DNA of 64,000 nucleotides, taken from Sycon ciliatum (taxonomy: Eukaryota; Porifera; Calcarea; Leucosolenida; Sycettidae). The position numbers and the translations under genes were made by a program. Below, one piece after another: positions 32,431 to 41,869 of this stretch. Where the stretch lies: assembly GCF_964019385.1 (NCBI RefSeq), contig NC_088645.1, forward strand, positions 33,235,302 through 33,299,301, written 5' to 3'. Below the pieces are notes generated by a model. The model did not search any database, was not told the DNA's origin, and was given only the letters and a program-made list of their open reading frames with translations. The stretch's first letter is position 1, and the number at the start of each line of letters is the position of its first letter.

Positions 32431-32466
32431 GGACATCATATAGGGGCTGGACGCTCTACTGAGTCC
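32383..32466 (-). repeat. Right terminal inverted repeat
   Basis: Pairs with 29940-30023. Confidence 0.85.
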
Positions 32467-32848
32467 AACACATATCTACAGCCAAGAAAGAAAGGGAGGA
32501 AGACGGGCAGACATGAAACGTGGGAGGGTGGGGACACTGGTGAGACACAAAAAACTGACTGAAGAAGTCAGGCAAAAAGAACAGCAACAAAAAGAGAAAA
32601 CACCAGATTTCATAGTCGCAAGAACAATAATTTTGTTCCGCGAGAAATCATTTCTAACGTCACTCGCTCCACTCGGCCGGCGAGAAATATATCTTCTGTC
32701 CCGATCATCAGTGGAGTTTACGGAATTAAAGGTAGCGAATGAAAGTAACTGGAGTTAAATCATCAAGCAGGGGTATGGACACACATCAGGAATGCTAAAA
32801 TAAATGGGATACAACAAAGTAGGAAGGCTAGCAAGCGAGTTGACAATC

Positions 32849-32995
32849 TCACATAACAAAGTGTAGAAGAAAATAATCATCAAGGTTATCCCGGTTTGGC
32901 GTTGCTGGGGTAGCCTTCCGCTTGCCCATAGCGACAGGAACCTCATCAGGGTCGCTGTTCGAAGACGAATCCAGGGTGGCCGCATCCAGTTTTTG
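32849..32995 (-). other. Candidate alternative 3' exon downstream of ENDOV, U3
   Basis: Same 147-nt open stretch as U2, with acceptor and TGA kept. It begins only about 380 bp from the right end of the private inverted-repeat element, which lies downstream of it in transcription direction. Confidence 0.33.
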
Positions 32996-33730
32996 CTGAA
33001 GCAGAGAATAGAAAATGACCAGAGAATAAAAAATTACCGAAGGAAAACATTACCAGCATGGTCAGTGATACCCAGGGACACTCGAGAGCACGAGGCTACA
33101 CCGTGTGAACCACAGGTGATTATTATACACACTGCGAAATATTTCAACATCAACGATGTACATGCTGTGTTGGGCCAGACATTACAGTTCACAATTCACA
33201 CATTCCATGCAAATTGAGTGTCTTCGAAAAGCAATACATCCTCGAACATCAGTATGCCCCCTCAGGCTCTTACTGTCTTTGGCGACTCACTAGAGGCCAG
33301 TACATGTATGACACAGGTTCGTCTTAAGATCGGTATATACAAGCTAGAAGATTCGTTTCTCGACGTGCTCTGACTTCGATCTACGTAGAATGTATCTACG
33401 TATCTGCGCAGGATTTCCCAGTGCGTTCCTGGAGAGGGGTAGTGATGTCGTGTATCTTATTTTGAAGGCTGCATGAATCAATGAAGCCTATCTTTACAGT
33501 TCCAGCAGTTTATCGTGTGACAGACTCTGATGCGATGCTAGGATTTATGTGGATGTTCGATAAAAGGGAGTAATTAGAGGGCTGTGAGCTAGGATGAAAT
33601 GGGATTTCATTAGGGTTTCCACGGGTGTCCTGTTGGTATAGTTGGCAACTTGTATGATACATAATGGTGAGTTATGAGATTGCAAACACAACTTTTAAGC
33701 CATTAATTAATAATTATTACCTTGATTGCA

Positions 33731-35514
33731 CTAGCGCTTCCTCTGCGGGTAGCTGCAATGCGTTCGAAATGCCTCTCCCGGTGGGTGGCTGATGCTTCGG
33801 TAGCCCATGTTACCTGTGGATTGGGTGATGTGTTGCACTGACGGGGATGTCTTGGGCTTGAATGTATGTTTTCCAGTAGCCGAGGTGAAGCCCTCGTCAT
33901 CTGGGGAGGTGTGAGCTGCTTTGCCACGTAGACGAGCAAGGAAACCAGGAGTCCCTTGGGCGTTAGCGGATGGCTTGGGCTTGAATGTATGTTTTCCAGT
34001 AGCAGAGGTGAAGCCCTCGTCGTCTGGGGAGGTGTGAGCTGCTTTGCCACGTAGACGAGCAGGGAAACCAGGAGTTCCTTGGGCGTTAGCTGATGACTGG
34101 GCCTTCAGTGGAGCTGTATGCGGAGTCTCCTGCTGAACGTCATGTGTGGTGGAAGTCGTGGAATCCTTGCCGCCAGACGTGTACATGTCGACCTGCTGCA
34201 CTGCTCCGTCGTAACTGTTACAATCTCTAGGCTTGGCATTCACACGCGGACGAGTGCCTCTTGTTCTTGCACCAATCTGTTGCCGGGATTCTTGATCAGC
34301 ACTGTCTATAGGAGCTGGAATTCTACAATTGCCTCGATAGCACTGCTGGACTATTCTGATTGCAGTGTTCAGAGACACTCTGTGGCCCACTGAAATATAG
34401 ACGGGTGTTGATCCACCTTTGTTGACGCTGGCTACTCCAATGATGCCGGTCTTGCCCTTTCCAATGACTGGAGCCGTGCCTCTGTTTTGGCAAAGGTGTT
34501 TGATATTGTCCTGCGGATGCCAAAAGGGTCAAAAAGACGCAAGTGTTAAACTTTTAACAGGGACGGATGATTATCACTGGGACCACATCCTAAGCTAAGT
34601 AAGTTTCACTTGCGATCCCTCCATCTCCCAAAATTTCGCTCTGTTGCACGACAGGAATAATAATGAATTACAGCCAATATTGTGCGAAATGGCATCATCA
34701 CGGCAAAGATAAAGAAGTAGATGCGAGTATTCCTAACGAATATTCCAGGGCAAGAACATAGAAAAGTCTTCACTTACTTCTCGGAATTGTCGCTCACTTC
34801 GGGCTTGAACCGCTGGAATAAGAAGTGTTTTGGCTACACCAATGGTGGGCACGTCAGCCACAACTCCTAGATGGCTGGCTGAGCCGCAGCCTCTGTGGTG
34901 CAAAATTCCATTGCCATCCACCAAAAGCACCTGTGGCTTCCACTGGGGGTGTTCCTTCTTAAGTGTCTCCAGCAACGTGACATAATGCTCGACTTCTCGA
35001 TACGCCAAGAAGCCGGATTTGTATGGTACGGTTATTTTGACGGGAATCTTACATGTATGCATGTGTTGCATGGTACGGTAGTTATATAGCGATAGCGCAG
35101 CCACGGCCGTCTGGTTGTCGCTGCTGCTGTACGAAATATCAAGTCCACCAATGATGTTAATTGACGAACTCAGGGTTGCTCCTGGGCAACCGAATCGATC
35201 CTCTTCGATGATACTACATCGGATATTCCGCTGAATCCTGTGTGAACCAGACATAAACAAGAAACGAAATGGAAGAAATAACGAAGAAAAAACAGCATAT
35301 GTATCACTGGTTGGATGGGTTGCAACATTAGAGTGGGTATATATGGGTGTGCTTCTTGAATGTATGTATTTATGTGTGTATGTAGCGAGGCTTGGCAGCA
35401 ATATCAAGATCAAGATCAAAATGTATGTATGTATGTACGGTATGTATGTATACATAGGTACCTCCATAAGAGCACAATCCACTGGCACAGATTACTTCTG
35501 TCTTTGGCGCTCAT
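33731..35514 (-). CDS. ENDOV: Endonuclease V, copy in U3
   Basis: Exons 35514-35462, 35237-34778 and 34510-33731. The reading frame is open across all three, with motifs GGLDISYS, GFLAYREVE, LLVDGNG and YISVGHR intact. Private changes are Ser for Asn at 57 and Cys for Phe at about 80. The gene lies between the two private insertions of U3, neither of which touches it. Confidence 0.88.
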
Positions 35515-35857
35515 GAAACAAAGGCAACATTCGGTTGAGGCTGTGTTGTTTTGCGCCGATGTGAATTCCTACCACCAGAGTTTCTTCTTTCCAGTTTGGA
35601 ACTGCACAGATTGCCTAGGTTTCAATAGAGATTTTTTGTGTGCTTCTCGTAAATTTTGAATGTACTTGCATGTTAAAATACTAGTAGGCCAAAGTCTGCG
35701 TCACCTTGGCCGTAAAGGTTTCTTGCGTACCTTTTAGTTGTCTATTTTCGGACCTATGTCGGCATCCTGGTTGAGCAGTGGAGAGGAGGATTCTCTTTCT
35801 CTAGGATTCCTTCGGCCGACCTCGTTACGGCCTGGTTAAAAGGGTGACGCTGAGCAA

Positions 35858-36607
35858 AAGTTCCATTCTAAACTAAGTTACTTTTACCGTTATGCAGATT
35901 ATTAATATCTAGGTGATATCCTGCGATTGCTGGCTATGTGCATACTTGCCTATTTGATTTGGGATGTAAAATTACTTGTAAAATACATCGGATGAATAGT
36001 AAATGGATAGAAAATAGGAAATTCAAATCAAGTAAGATCATTGCCAATCTAACTTCACCTTGCGAGCTGCCTTTCATACAAAGCCTGACTCCTATAACTA
36101 CATGGCTGTAGCAGAGATTTGGTTTTCTGTAGAACAAGTGATCATACTTATGCATGAACGTACCTTGACCATTGCTCCATCTGTTTGCCAGAAACACGAG
36201 GCTCCTTTGCCGCCAGGTTTGAAACTTAAGCAAGTTCCATTCTAAACTAAGTTACTTTTACCGTTATGCAGATTATTATTGTATCTAGGTGATAACCTGC
36301 GATTGCTGGCTATGTGCATACTTGCCTATTTGATTTGGGATGTAAAATGACTTGTAAAATACATCGGATGAATAGTAAATGGATAGAAAATAGGAAATTC
36401 AAATCAAGTAAGATCATTGCCAATCTAACTTCACCTTGCAAGCTGCCTTTCATACAAAGCCTGACTCCTATAACTACATGACTGTAGCAGAGATTTGGTT
36501 TTCTGTAGAACAAGTGATCATACTTATGCATAAACGTACCTTGACCACTGCTCCATCTGTTTACCAGAAACACGAGGCTGCTTTGCCGCCATGTTTGAAA
36601 CTTCAGC
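35858..36607. repeat. 373-bp direct duplication upstream of ENDOV, U3
   Basis: Copies 35858-36231 and 36232-36607. Confidence 0.9.
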
Positions 36608-37668
36608 TGAGAGAGGAGTTGTGCACGGTTCAGTTGAGCCCACCAGTAAGATCGCTTACAGTTCTAGAGAAGAACCGCGGAACCCGAAAACGTCTGAATA
36701 ATACCACTGAGGATTTTGATACCGTTTGATTCAGATGGACGAAACAAAAATTGAACCAGGTCAGGCAACCTCAATGACATGCCACCAGAGACAACGAGAC
36801 ACAAAAGTCGAAGCGTCTTCGTCTAGAATGTCTTGCAAAATGACACTGAGAGTGAAATGACTAGCTTTTTATAGCCTAGTGCAGTAGCTCGACGACAACA
36901 ACGACTGACTGACGTTCGTCTCGCTCACAGCAAAAATGACTGACCTTGCAGAGATAGGCGTATGAACGAACTAAACAAAATGTCACTGTTCGCATGGGTT
37001 TTATCAGATACTAATACACGTGTGCACTGAACTACACGTCGATTTACGAAGCCTGGCTAGCTTGGCCCGCTACTACGCTAGTCTTGGCCCGGGCCGTCAC
37101 ATCCTAGATCCCTGGTACAGTGGTAGACTACTACATGCACTTACTAATAGAGTAGTAGCTAGCTACGTAGCCTAGGTCTATGGTCTACGTGGGCTAGGCC
37201 ATAGGGGGTTGCCATCCACGCGTTCTCATTATTTTTAGCTCGAGGTCATCACTTGAACCCACTCAGCGCCCATGCCAGTGAGCAGCCGCCTTGGCTTGGC
37301 ATACTACTACTATACTAGTACCTGCTGACTAAGGTCCGTTAGACTTTACTCTTTAGTTTAGTATAATAGCATACAGATTACAGTCATCATGATGATTGTC
37401 ATGATGAGCTGCGACTATAGTCATTGTTATTGTACCGGCACATGAGTCATGACTGTGTGATTGTGTAGAAACGTAAGTCGTAACAGTAAAAAGTCATGTA
37501 CTACTATTTTGTTAATATTTTATGACTTGGGGCTCCCCGCGTGCTAGTTTTTACGTGAAGTGTGTGGGTACAGTGAGGGCTGCGTCCCACCCGCCTGTGT
37601 GGATTCACAGGAAGTGTGAGTCACGAAGTCTGAAGAGAACGTTGAACGGTCTCTGCTTGGATGACGAC

Positions 37669-37741
37669 TACACCATAGCTCAGTGGTTAGAGCATCGCCG
37701 GCTACAAGCGAGGGTCCCTGGTTCGAGTCCTGTTGGTGACA
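37669..37741 (+). tRNA. tRNA-like sequence, U3
   Basis: Like U1 but with one change in the 3' acceptor-stem region (TGTTGGTGAC for TGGTGGTGAC). The hammerhead palindrome is inserted about 70 bp downstream. Confidence 0.5.
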
Positions 37742-37963
37742 GTCAATTTTTTCTTCAGACTTTTCCCGTTTGTCTCTTTCCCTCAAAACCAGTTAATACT
37801 ACTATTATTATTATTTGTAAGAAAGGTTTGCTCCCCACACCGGAGCTCGCGCTATTCCGCCGACTTTACTTGACACTTGACTGACTCACGACTGCCATCC
37901 AGAGGACACGAGAAGTCCATCGAACCTTCGACTCGGCAAACCTGCAAGAAAGCACCACTCCCT

Positions 37964-38009
37964 GCTCATTACACAGTGTTTCGGGGAATTCACCCCTCAT
38001 CAGTTGAGC
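37964..38009 (-). ncRNA. Hammerhead ribozyme motif, monomer 1
   Basis: Core CTGATGA and GAAA, stem II GGGG/CCCC, short stem III ACA/TGT. Stem I pairs five of six (a change gives ATGAGC instead of TTGAGC), so this copy may be weaker. Predicted cut between plus-strand positions 37969 and 37970. Confidence 0.75.
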
Positions 38010-38440
38010 TTGAGTAGGCTGAGGAAGATTGTGCCTGAAGAGCACCACTTATATAGTGCTCTCCAGGCACAAACATCACCAGGGATACAAACTTACAGAG
38101 ACGCTCCGCTTCCAGCGCGACAAACACCTCGTGAACACCAGATAGCAGCGTGAGTCAGTGTCGCTCCTGGACGGTGAGACAGACGTCGAGGACCCTCGGT
38201 CATTCGCAACGCTGTCACCTCCAAACCAACTAGTCGCAAGCCCGCGCTGGGCACAACAGTACGAAGTAGTGGTTGCGACTTCGGCGATGATTTGTAAGAA
38301 AGGTTTGCTCCCCACACCGGAGCTCGCGCTATTCCGCCGACTTTACTTGACACTTGACTGACTCACGACTGCCATCCAGAGCACACGAGAAGTCCATCGA
38401 ACCTTCGACTCGGCAAACCTGCAAGAAAGCACCACTCCCT

Positions 38441-38486
38441 GCTCAATACACAGTGTTTCGGGGAATTCACCCCTCATCAGTTGAGC
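38441..38486 (-). ncRNA. Hammerhead ribozyme motif, monomer 2
   Basis: Perfect six-bp stem I (GCTCAA/TTGAGC), core CTGATGA..GAAA, stem II GGGG/CCCC with loop TGAATT, and stem III ACA/TGT closed by CTG. Predicted cut between 38446 and 38447, exactly 477 nt from that of monomer 1 on the same strand. Confidence 0.85.
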
Positions 38487-39044
38487 TTGAGTAGGCTGAG
38501 GAAGATTGTGCCTGAAGAGCACCACTTATATAGTGCTCTCCAGGCACAAACATCACCAGGGATACAAACTTACAGAGACGCTCCGCTTCCAGCGCGACAA
38601 ACACCTCGTGAACACCAGATAGCAGCGTGAGTCAGTGTCGCTCCTGGACGGTGAGACAGACGTCGAGGACAGCAGGGAGTGGTGCTTTCTTGCAGGTTTG
38701 CCGAGTCGAAGGTTCGATGGACTTCTCGTGTGCTCTGGATGGCAGTCGTGAGTCAGTCAAGTGTCAAGTAAAGTCGGCGGAATAGCGCGAGCTCCGGTGT
38801 GGGGAGCAAACCTTTCTTACAAATCATCGCCGAAGTCGCAACCACTACTTCGTACTGTTGTGCCCAGCGCGGGCTTGCGACTAGTTGGTTTGGAGGTGAC
38901 AGCGTTGCGAATGACCGAGGGTCCTCGACGTCTGTCTCACCGTCCAGGAGCGACACTGACTCACGCTGCTATCTGGTGTTCACGAGGTGTTTGTCGCGCT
39001 GGAAGCGGAGCGTCTCTGTAAGTTTGTATCCCTGGTGATGTTTG

Positions 39045-39082
39045 TGCCTGGAGAGCACTATATAAGTGGTGCTCTTCAGGCA
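39045..39082 (+). ncRNA. Hairpin just upstream of the hammerhead
   Basis: TGCCTG, G, AGAGCAC pair with GTGCTCT, T, CAGGCA around a 10-nt loop TATATAAGTG: 13 pairs with one mismatch. Present in each full monomer (reverse orientation near 38032-38069 and 38509-38546). The TATATAA lies in the loop. Confidence 0.75.
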
Positions 39083-39104
39083 CAATCTTCCTCAGCCTAC
39101 TCAA

Positions 39105-39150
39105 GCTCAACTGATGAGGGGTGAATTCCCCGAAACACTGTGTATTGAGC
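39105..39150 (+). ncRNA. Hammerhead ribozyme motif, inverted monomer
   Basis: Stem I 39105-39110 with 39145-39150; CTGATGA 39111-39117; stem II 39118-39121 with 39128-39131; GAAA 39132-39135; stem III 39135-39137 with 39141-39143. The unpaired A at 39144 precedes the predicted cut. All invariant core residues are present. Confidence 0.88.
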
Positions 39151-39724
39151 AGGGAGTGGTGCTTTCTTGCAGGTTTGCCGAGTCGAAGGTTCGATGGACT
39201 TCTCGTGTGCTCTGGATGGCAGTCGTGAGTCAGTCAAATGTCAAGTAAAGTCGGCGGAATAGCGCGAGCTCCGGTGTGGGGAGCAAACCTTTCTTACAAA
39301 TCATCGCCGAAGTCGCAACCACTACTTCGTATTATTATTATTATCTTTTTTTATTATTATGCTCTATTTGCGTTAGCATCAGTGAGCTTATAAAGCTCAC
39401 ATATAGCCTTCGCTTAAGCCGCAAGAAGGAGCAAGTGAGCGCGAGGAAGCGCAATGCACACAGAGCGTCAAAACAAAACAACAGAAAAAAAGAGACAAGC
39501 TGCAAGAAGGAGCAAGTGAATGCGAGGAAGCACAGTGCACATCAAGCATCACAATCGCAAAAAAGACAAGATGGAAACGCAGAGTTATGACCATTGTTGC
39601 ATTAGCGGCTAAATACAACCTTCACCAGGTCCTGCCACTGAGGGCGATCCTGGGCGAGCTGCTGCAGCCTGTTGCAGTCATATCCATTATCTATATAAAG
39701 GTATAAATTATGTCCATTGTTTCA

Positions 39725-40435
39725 TTAGCAGCTACATACAGCCTTCACCAGTTCCCGCCACTGTCGACGGTCTTGGGCAAGCGGCTGCAGCATGTTCAAG
39801 TCATCGCCAGTCTCTAGGGCGGTATTATTTTTCAGCTTTTTGAGATCATTATTGAGCGTTCGCGGGAGCGTTGTTCTTGGGCGTCCCCTAAAGCTGGGGC
39901 CGTTACCCCCTAAGAAGTAAGCTCCCATGGCACGTCTGGCTGGGGCTGCCTCTTCCAAACGCAGCACATGACCAAACAGCCTCCATCTAGCATCTCTGAT
40001 GATTTGGCTCACGGGGCGAGATTCTGTGCGTTTATACAGGGAAGTGTTCTTTATTATGAGCGGGTATTTAATGCCTATCACTGTTCGCAGCTGCTGCCTG
40101 TGGAACGAGTCCAAATTCCGCTCCTGTGTCCCCGTAAGACTCCATGTGCCACAGTCATAAAGCAGGATCGGTAGAATGAAGCTATTATAGAGGCGCACTC
40201 GTAGAGACTCTCTGATGTGTTGCCCTCTCAGCCATATCACCCACATCCGGTGAAGTGCGCTTGTAGCCAACCGCTTTCGTCTGCCTAAGTCCTCATCCAC
40301 TCCAAGCATCGAACCCAGCTTTATTGTGTGTCGCCACTGTTCCTCTATTCGATCCTTTTGTCTGCTTATCATGGTGTGTTCCGTCTTCCCCTCATTCATC
40401 TTCAAACTACTAACACCTTTTAATTTAAAGGGAAG
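39725..40435 (-). pseudogene. LINE reverse transcriptase, C-terminal fragment, U3
   Basis: Same fragment, open; small replacements (LLYDCGTW, NMLQPLAQ). Confidence 0.85.
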
Positions 40436-40473
40436 TTCTGGCGGGTGTGCAGTGCTCGGGCCTAACTGCATGC

Positions 40474-40772
40474 GGGTGTGGAGTCCCTCAGGGTAGTGTA
40501 CTACTGGGTCCTTTGCTGTGTTCACTATAATTATACCATGGACGTCCATAAAGTCACCAGCCCAGCACACTCCCAGCTGTTTGCGGATGACATCCTTCTC
40601 GACACCGCAAGCAGATCCATAGCAACCCTAAATCAAGTCTTATCAGTTGCTGTGTCAAACTTGGCTGACTACCTACACGGGAAAGGCCTGGTTTTAAACC
40701 CTGACAAGACGCAGGTCTTAGCCATTGAGGGTTCACGCCGTAGTATCCTGGAACTCAACGTTAACTGTAACA
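40474..40772 (+). pseudogene. Older plus-strand LINE RT, 5' half, U3
   Basis: FADD motif intact; the GVPQ region is out of frame with it because of the extra bases before ATGG (about 40531), a variant shared with U4. Confidence 0.83.
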
Positions 40773-40936
40773 CTTTTTCAAACTTTGGAGCAGGGTGCAG
40801 GTTTTTGCGCTCTGAGGCTCCCACAGTTTCTCGCCAGGAAACCGGCATCAGGCCGGCCTGGTTTCAAACATTAGGTATAGTAGTAGTAGTAGTAGGAAAC
40901 TAGGTAGACATCGGATAGCTTTGGCCTACCTCCGCC

Positions 40937-41869
40937 ATGCCTCCAGCAAAAGCTGCCGTTCGCGGGCTGACGGATTCGGAGGTAAAATTGTTGTGCTCCC
41001 TCCCCGGGATCGAGTCTTCGATTTTAGACGTAGTAAAGACGCTGGCAACATTTGTGACGGAGTCCGCAGACCGCGAGACACGACTAAAGAATAGGATCGA
41101 TGATTTATCGAGGCAAATTGCAGGCCTGAACGAGGAGGTTGTCGCCCTCAGGGAGTCCGCCATTGTCGCAGCAAGTGCTTCTCCCCTGACTCCTCCAGCA
41201 GTTGCCCACAACCAGCACAGCCAGCGTACGATGGAGAGTACAGCGGGAAGGACCAGCAAACGTACCCGTACTCGCGCAGGCCAGGCTGCCACGTGTACCA
41301 CCGATGCAGACGAACACCGTAGCACTTCCCGTAGCGTGGGTGACCCTGCCAGTGACCATGAAACGTCAACGGAGGATGAGGACAAGTCCCAGGCAATTGA
41401 GCGGCCCACTGTCAAGCCCAAGCCACTGAAGCTAGAGCCAATCACGGATGACACGTGGAAACTGGTATCAAACGAACCTCACAGAGTGAAGAAAGCCGTA
41501 ATCTATGTGGGCAATTTGAACTCACATAGCAGTGAAGAAAGTGTCAAGGAATTCACTGAGCAACGCTCTGCAGCAGTAAACAAACCGGTGAAGGTTCACC
41601 AGTGCAGCATACACACCACAGAAGATGGGAAAGTCTCTGCCCGCTTGATGATCGATGCGACTGACCTTGAAATCGCCACTGCTCCAAACTTTTGGCCTCG
41701 CCCACTGTACGCGCGGGTTTGGCGCCACCGTGAGCGTCCGAAGGGGGACACCTTGTCCGGCTCACACAGTGACACTCTCAGTGATGCTCCAAAGGGGGAC
41801 ACCTTGTCCGGCTCACACAGTGACGCTCTCTCCGAGTCCTCCCACACTCAAGCTCAAAGCTCCAATTAG
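40937..41869 (+). CDS. LINE ORF1 protein, U3
   Basis: 310 aa, intact, as in U1, with SSHTQAQ near the end. Confidence 0.8.
   Translation: MPPAKAAVRGLTDSEVKLLCSLPGIESSILDVVKTLATFVTESADRETRLKNRIDDLSRQIAGLNEEVVALRESAIVAASASPLTPPAVAHNQHSQRTMESTAGRTSKRTRTRAGQAATCTTDADEHRSTSRSVGDPASDHETSTEDEDKSQAIERPTVKPKPLKLEPITDDTWKLVSNEPHRVKKAVIYVGNLNSHSSEESVKEFTEQRSAAVNKPVKVHQCSIHTTEDGKVSARLMIDATDLEIATAPNFWPRPLYARVWRHRERPKGDTLSGSHSDTLSDAPKGDTLSGSHSDALSESSHTQAQSSN

Larger units (their letters stand above)
29940..32466. mobile_element. Terminal-inverted-repeat DNA element, non-autonomous, private to U3
   Basis: Both ends begin GGACTCAGTA and share about 84 bp of inverted repeat rich in GGACTC and CTATATAGGG motifs. 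Flanks resemble an imperfect 9-bp duplication (ACATATGTA, ACATATCTA). U2 and U4 show the empty site (AACATATCTACAGCC). No transposase recognised. Inside are a 36-codon ORF in good Kozak context (30234-30344, MAANSAVQLLTVICLELT..), an internal duplication and a GT/GC microsatellite. Superfamily unclear. Confidence 0.8.
37814..39331. mobile_element. Palindromic element of 477-bp monomers with hammerhead ribozymes, private to U3
   Basis: Structure: full monomer (37814-38290), partial monomer same strand (38291-38670), then inverted partial monomer (38671-38823), inverted full monomer (38824-39300) and a 31-bp inverted start (39301-39331). It sits in an ATT microsatellite just after the tRNA-like block; U1, U2 and U4 show the uninterrupted microsatellite. 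No protein-coding gene is recognised. Each complete monomer carries a hammerhead fold and a strong hairpin. Best comparison: Penelope-like pseudo-LTRs or retrozymes. Confidence 0.9.

Noticed and set aside
38093-38353. ORFs of 60-86 codons in the palindrome, mirrored on both strands
   Set aside because: They occur twice only because the sequence is inverted-repeated, and they overlap the ribozyme and hairpin; no family recognised.
39056-39066. TATATAA in the palindromic element as a promoter
   Set aside because: It lies in the loop of a strong hairpin and no gene follows; kept only as part of the hairpin.
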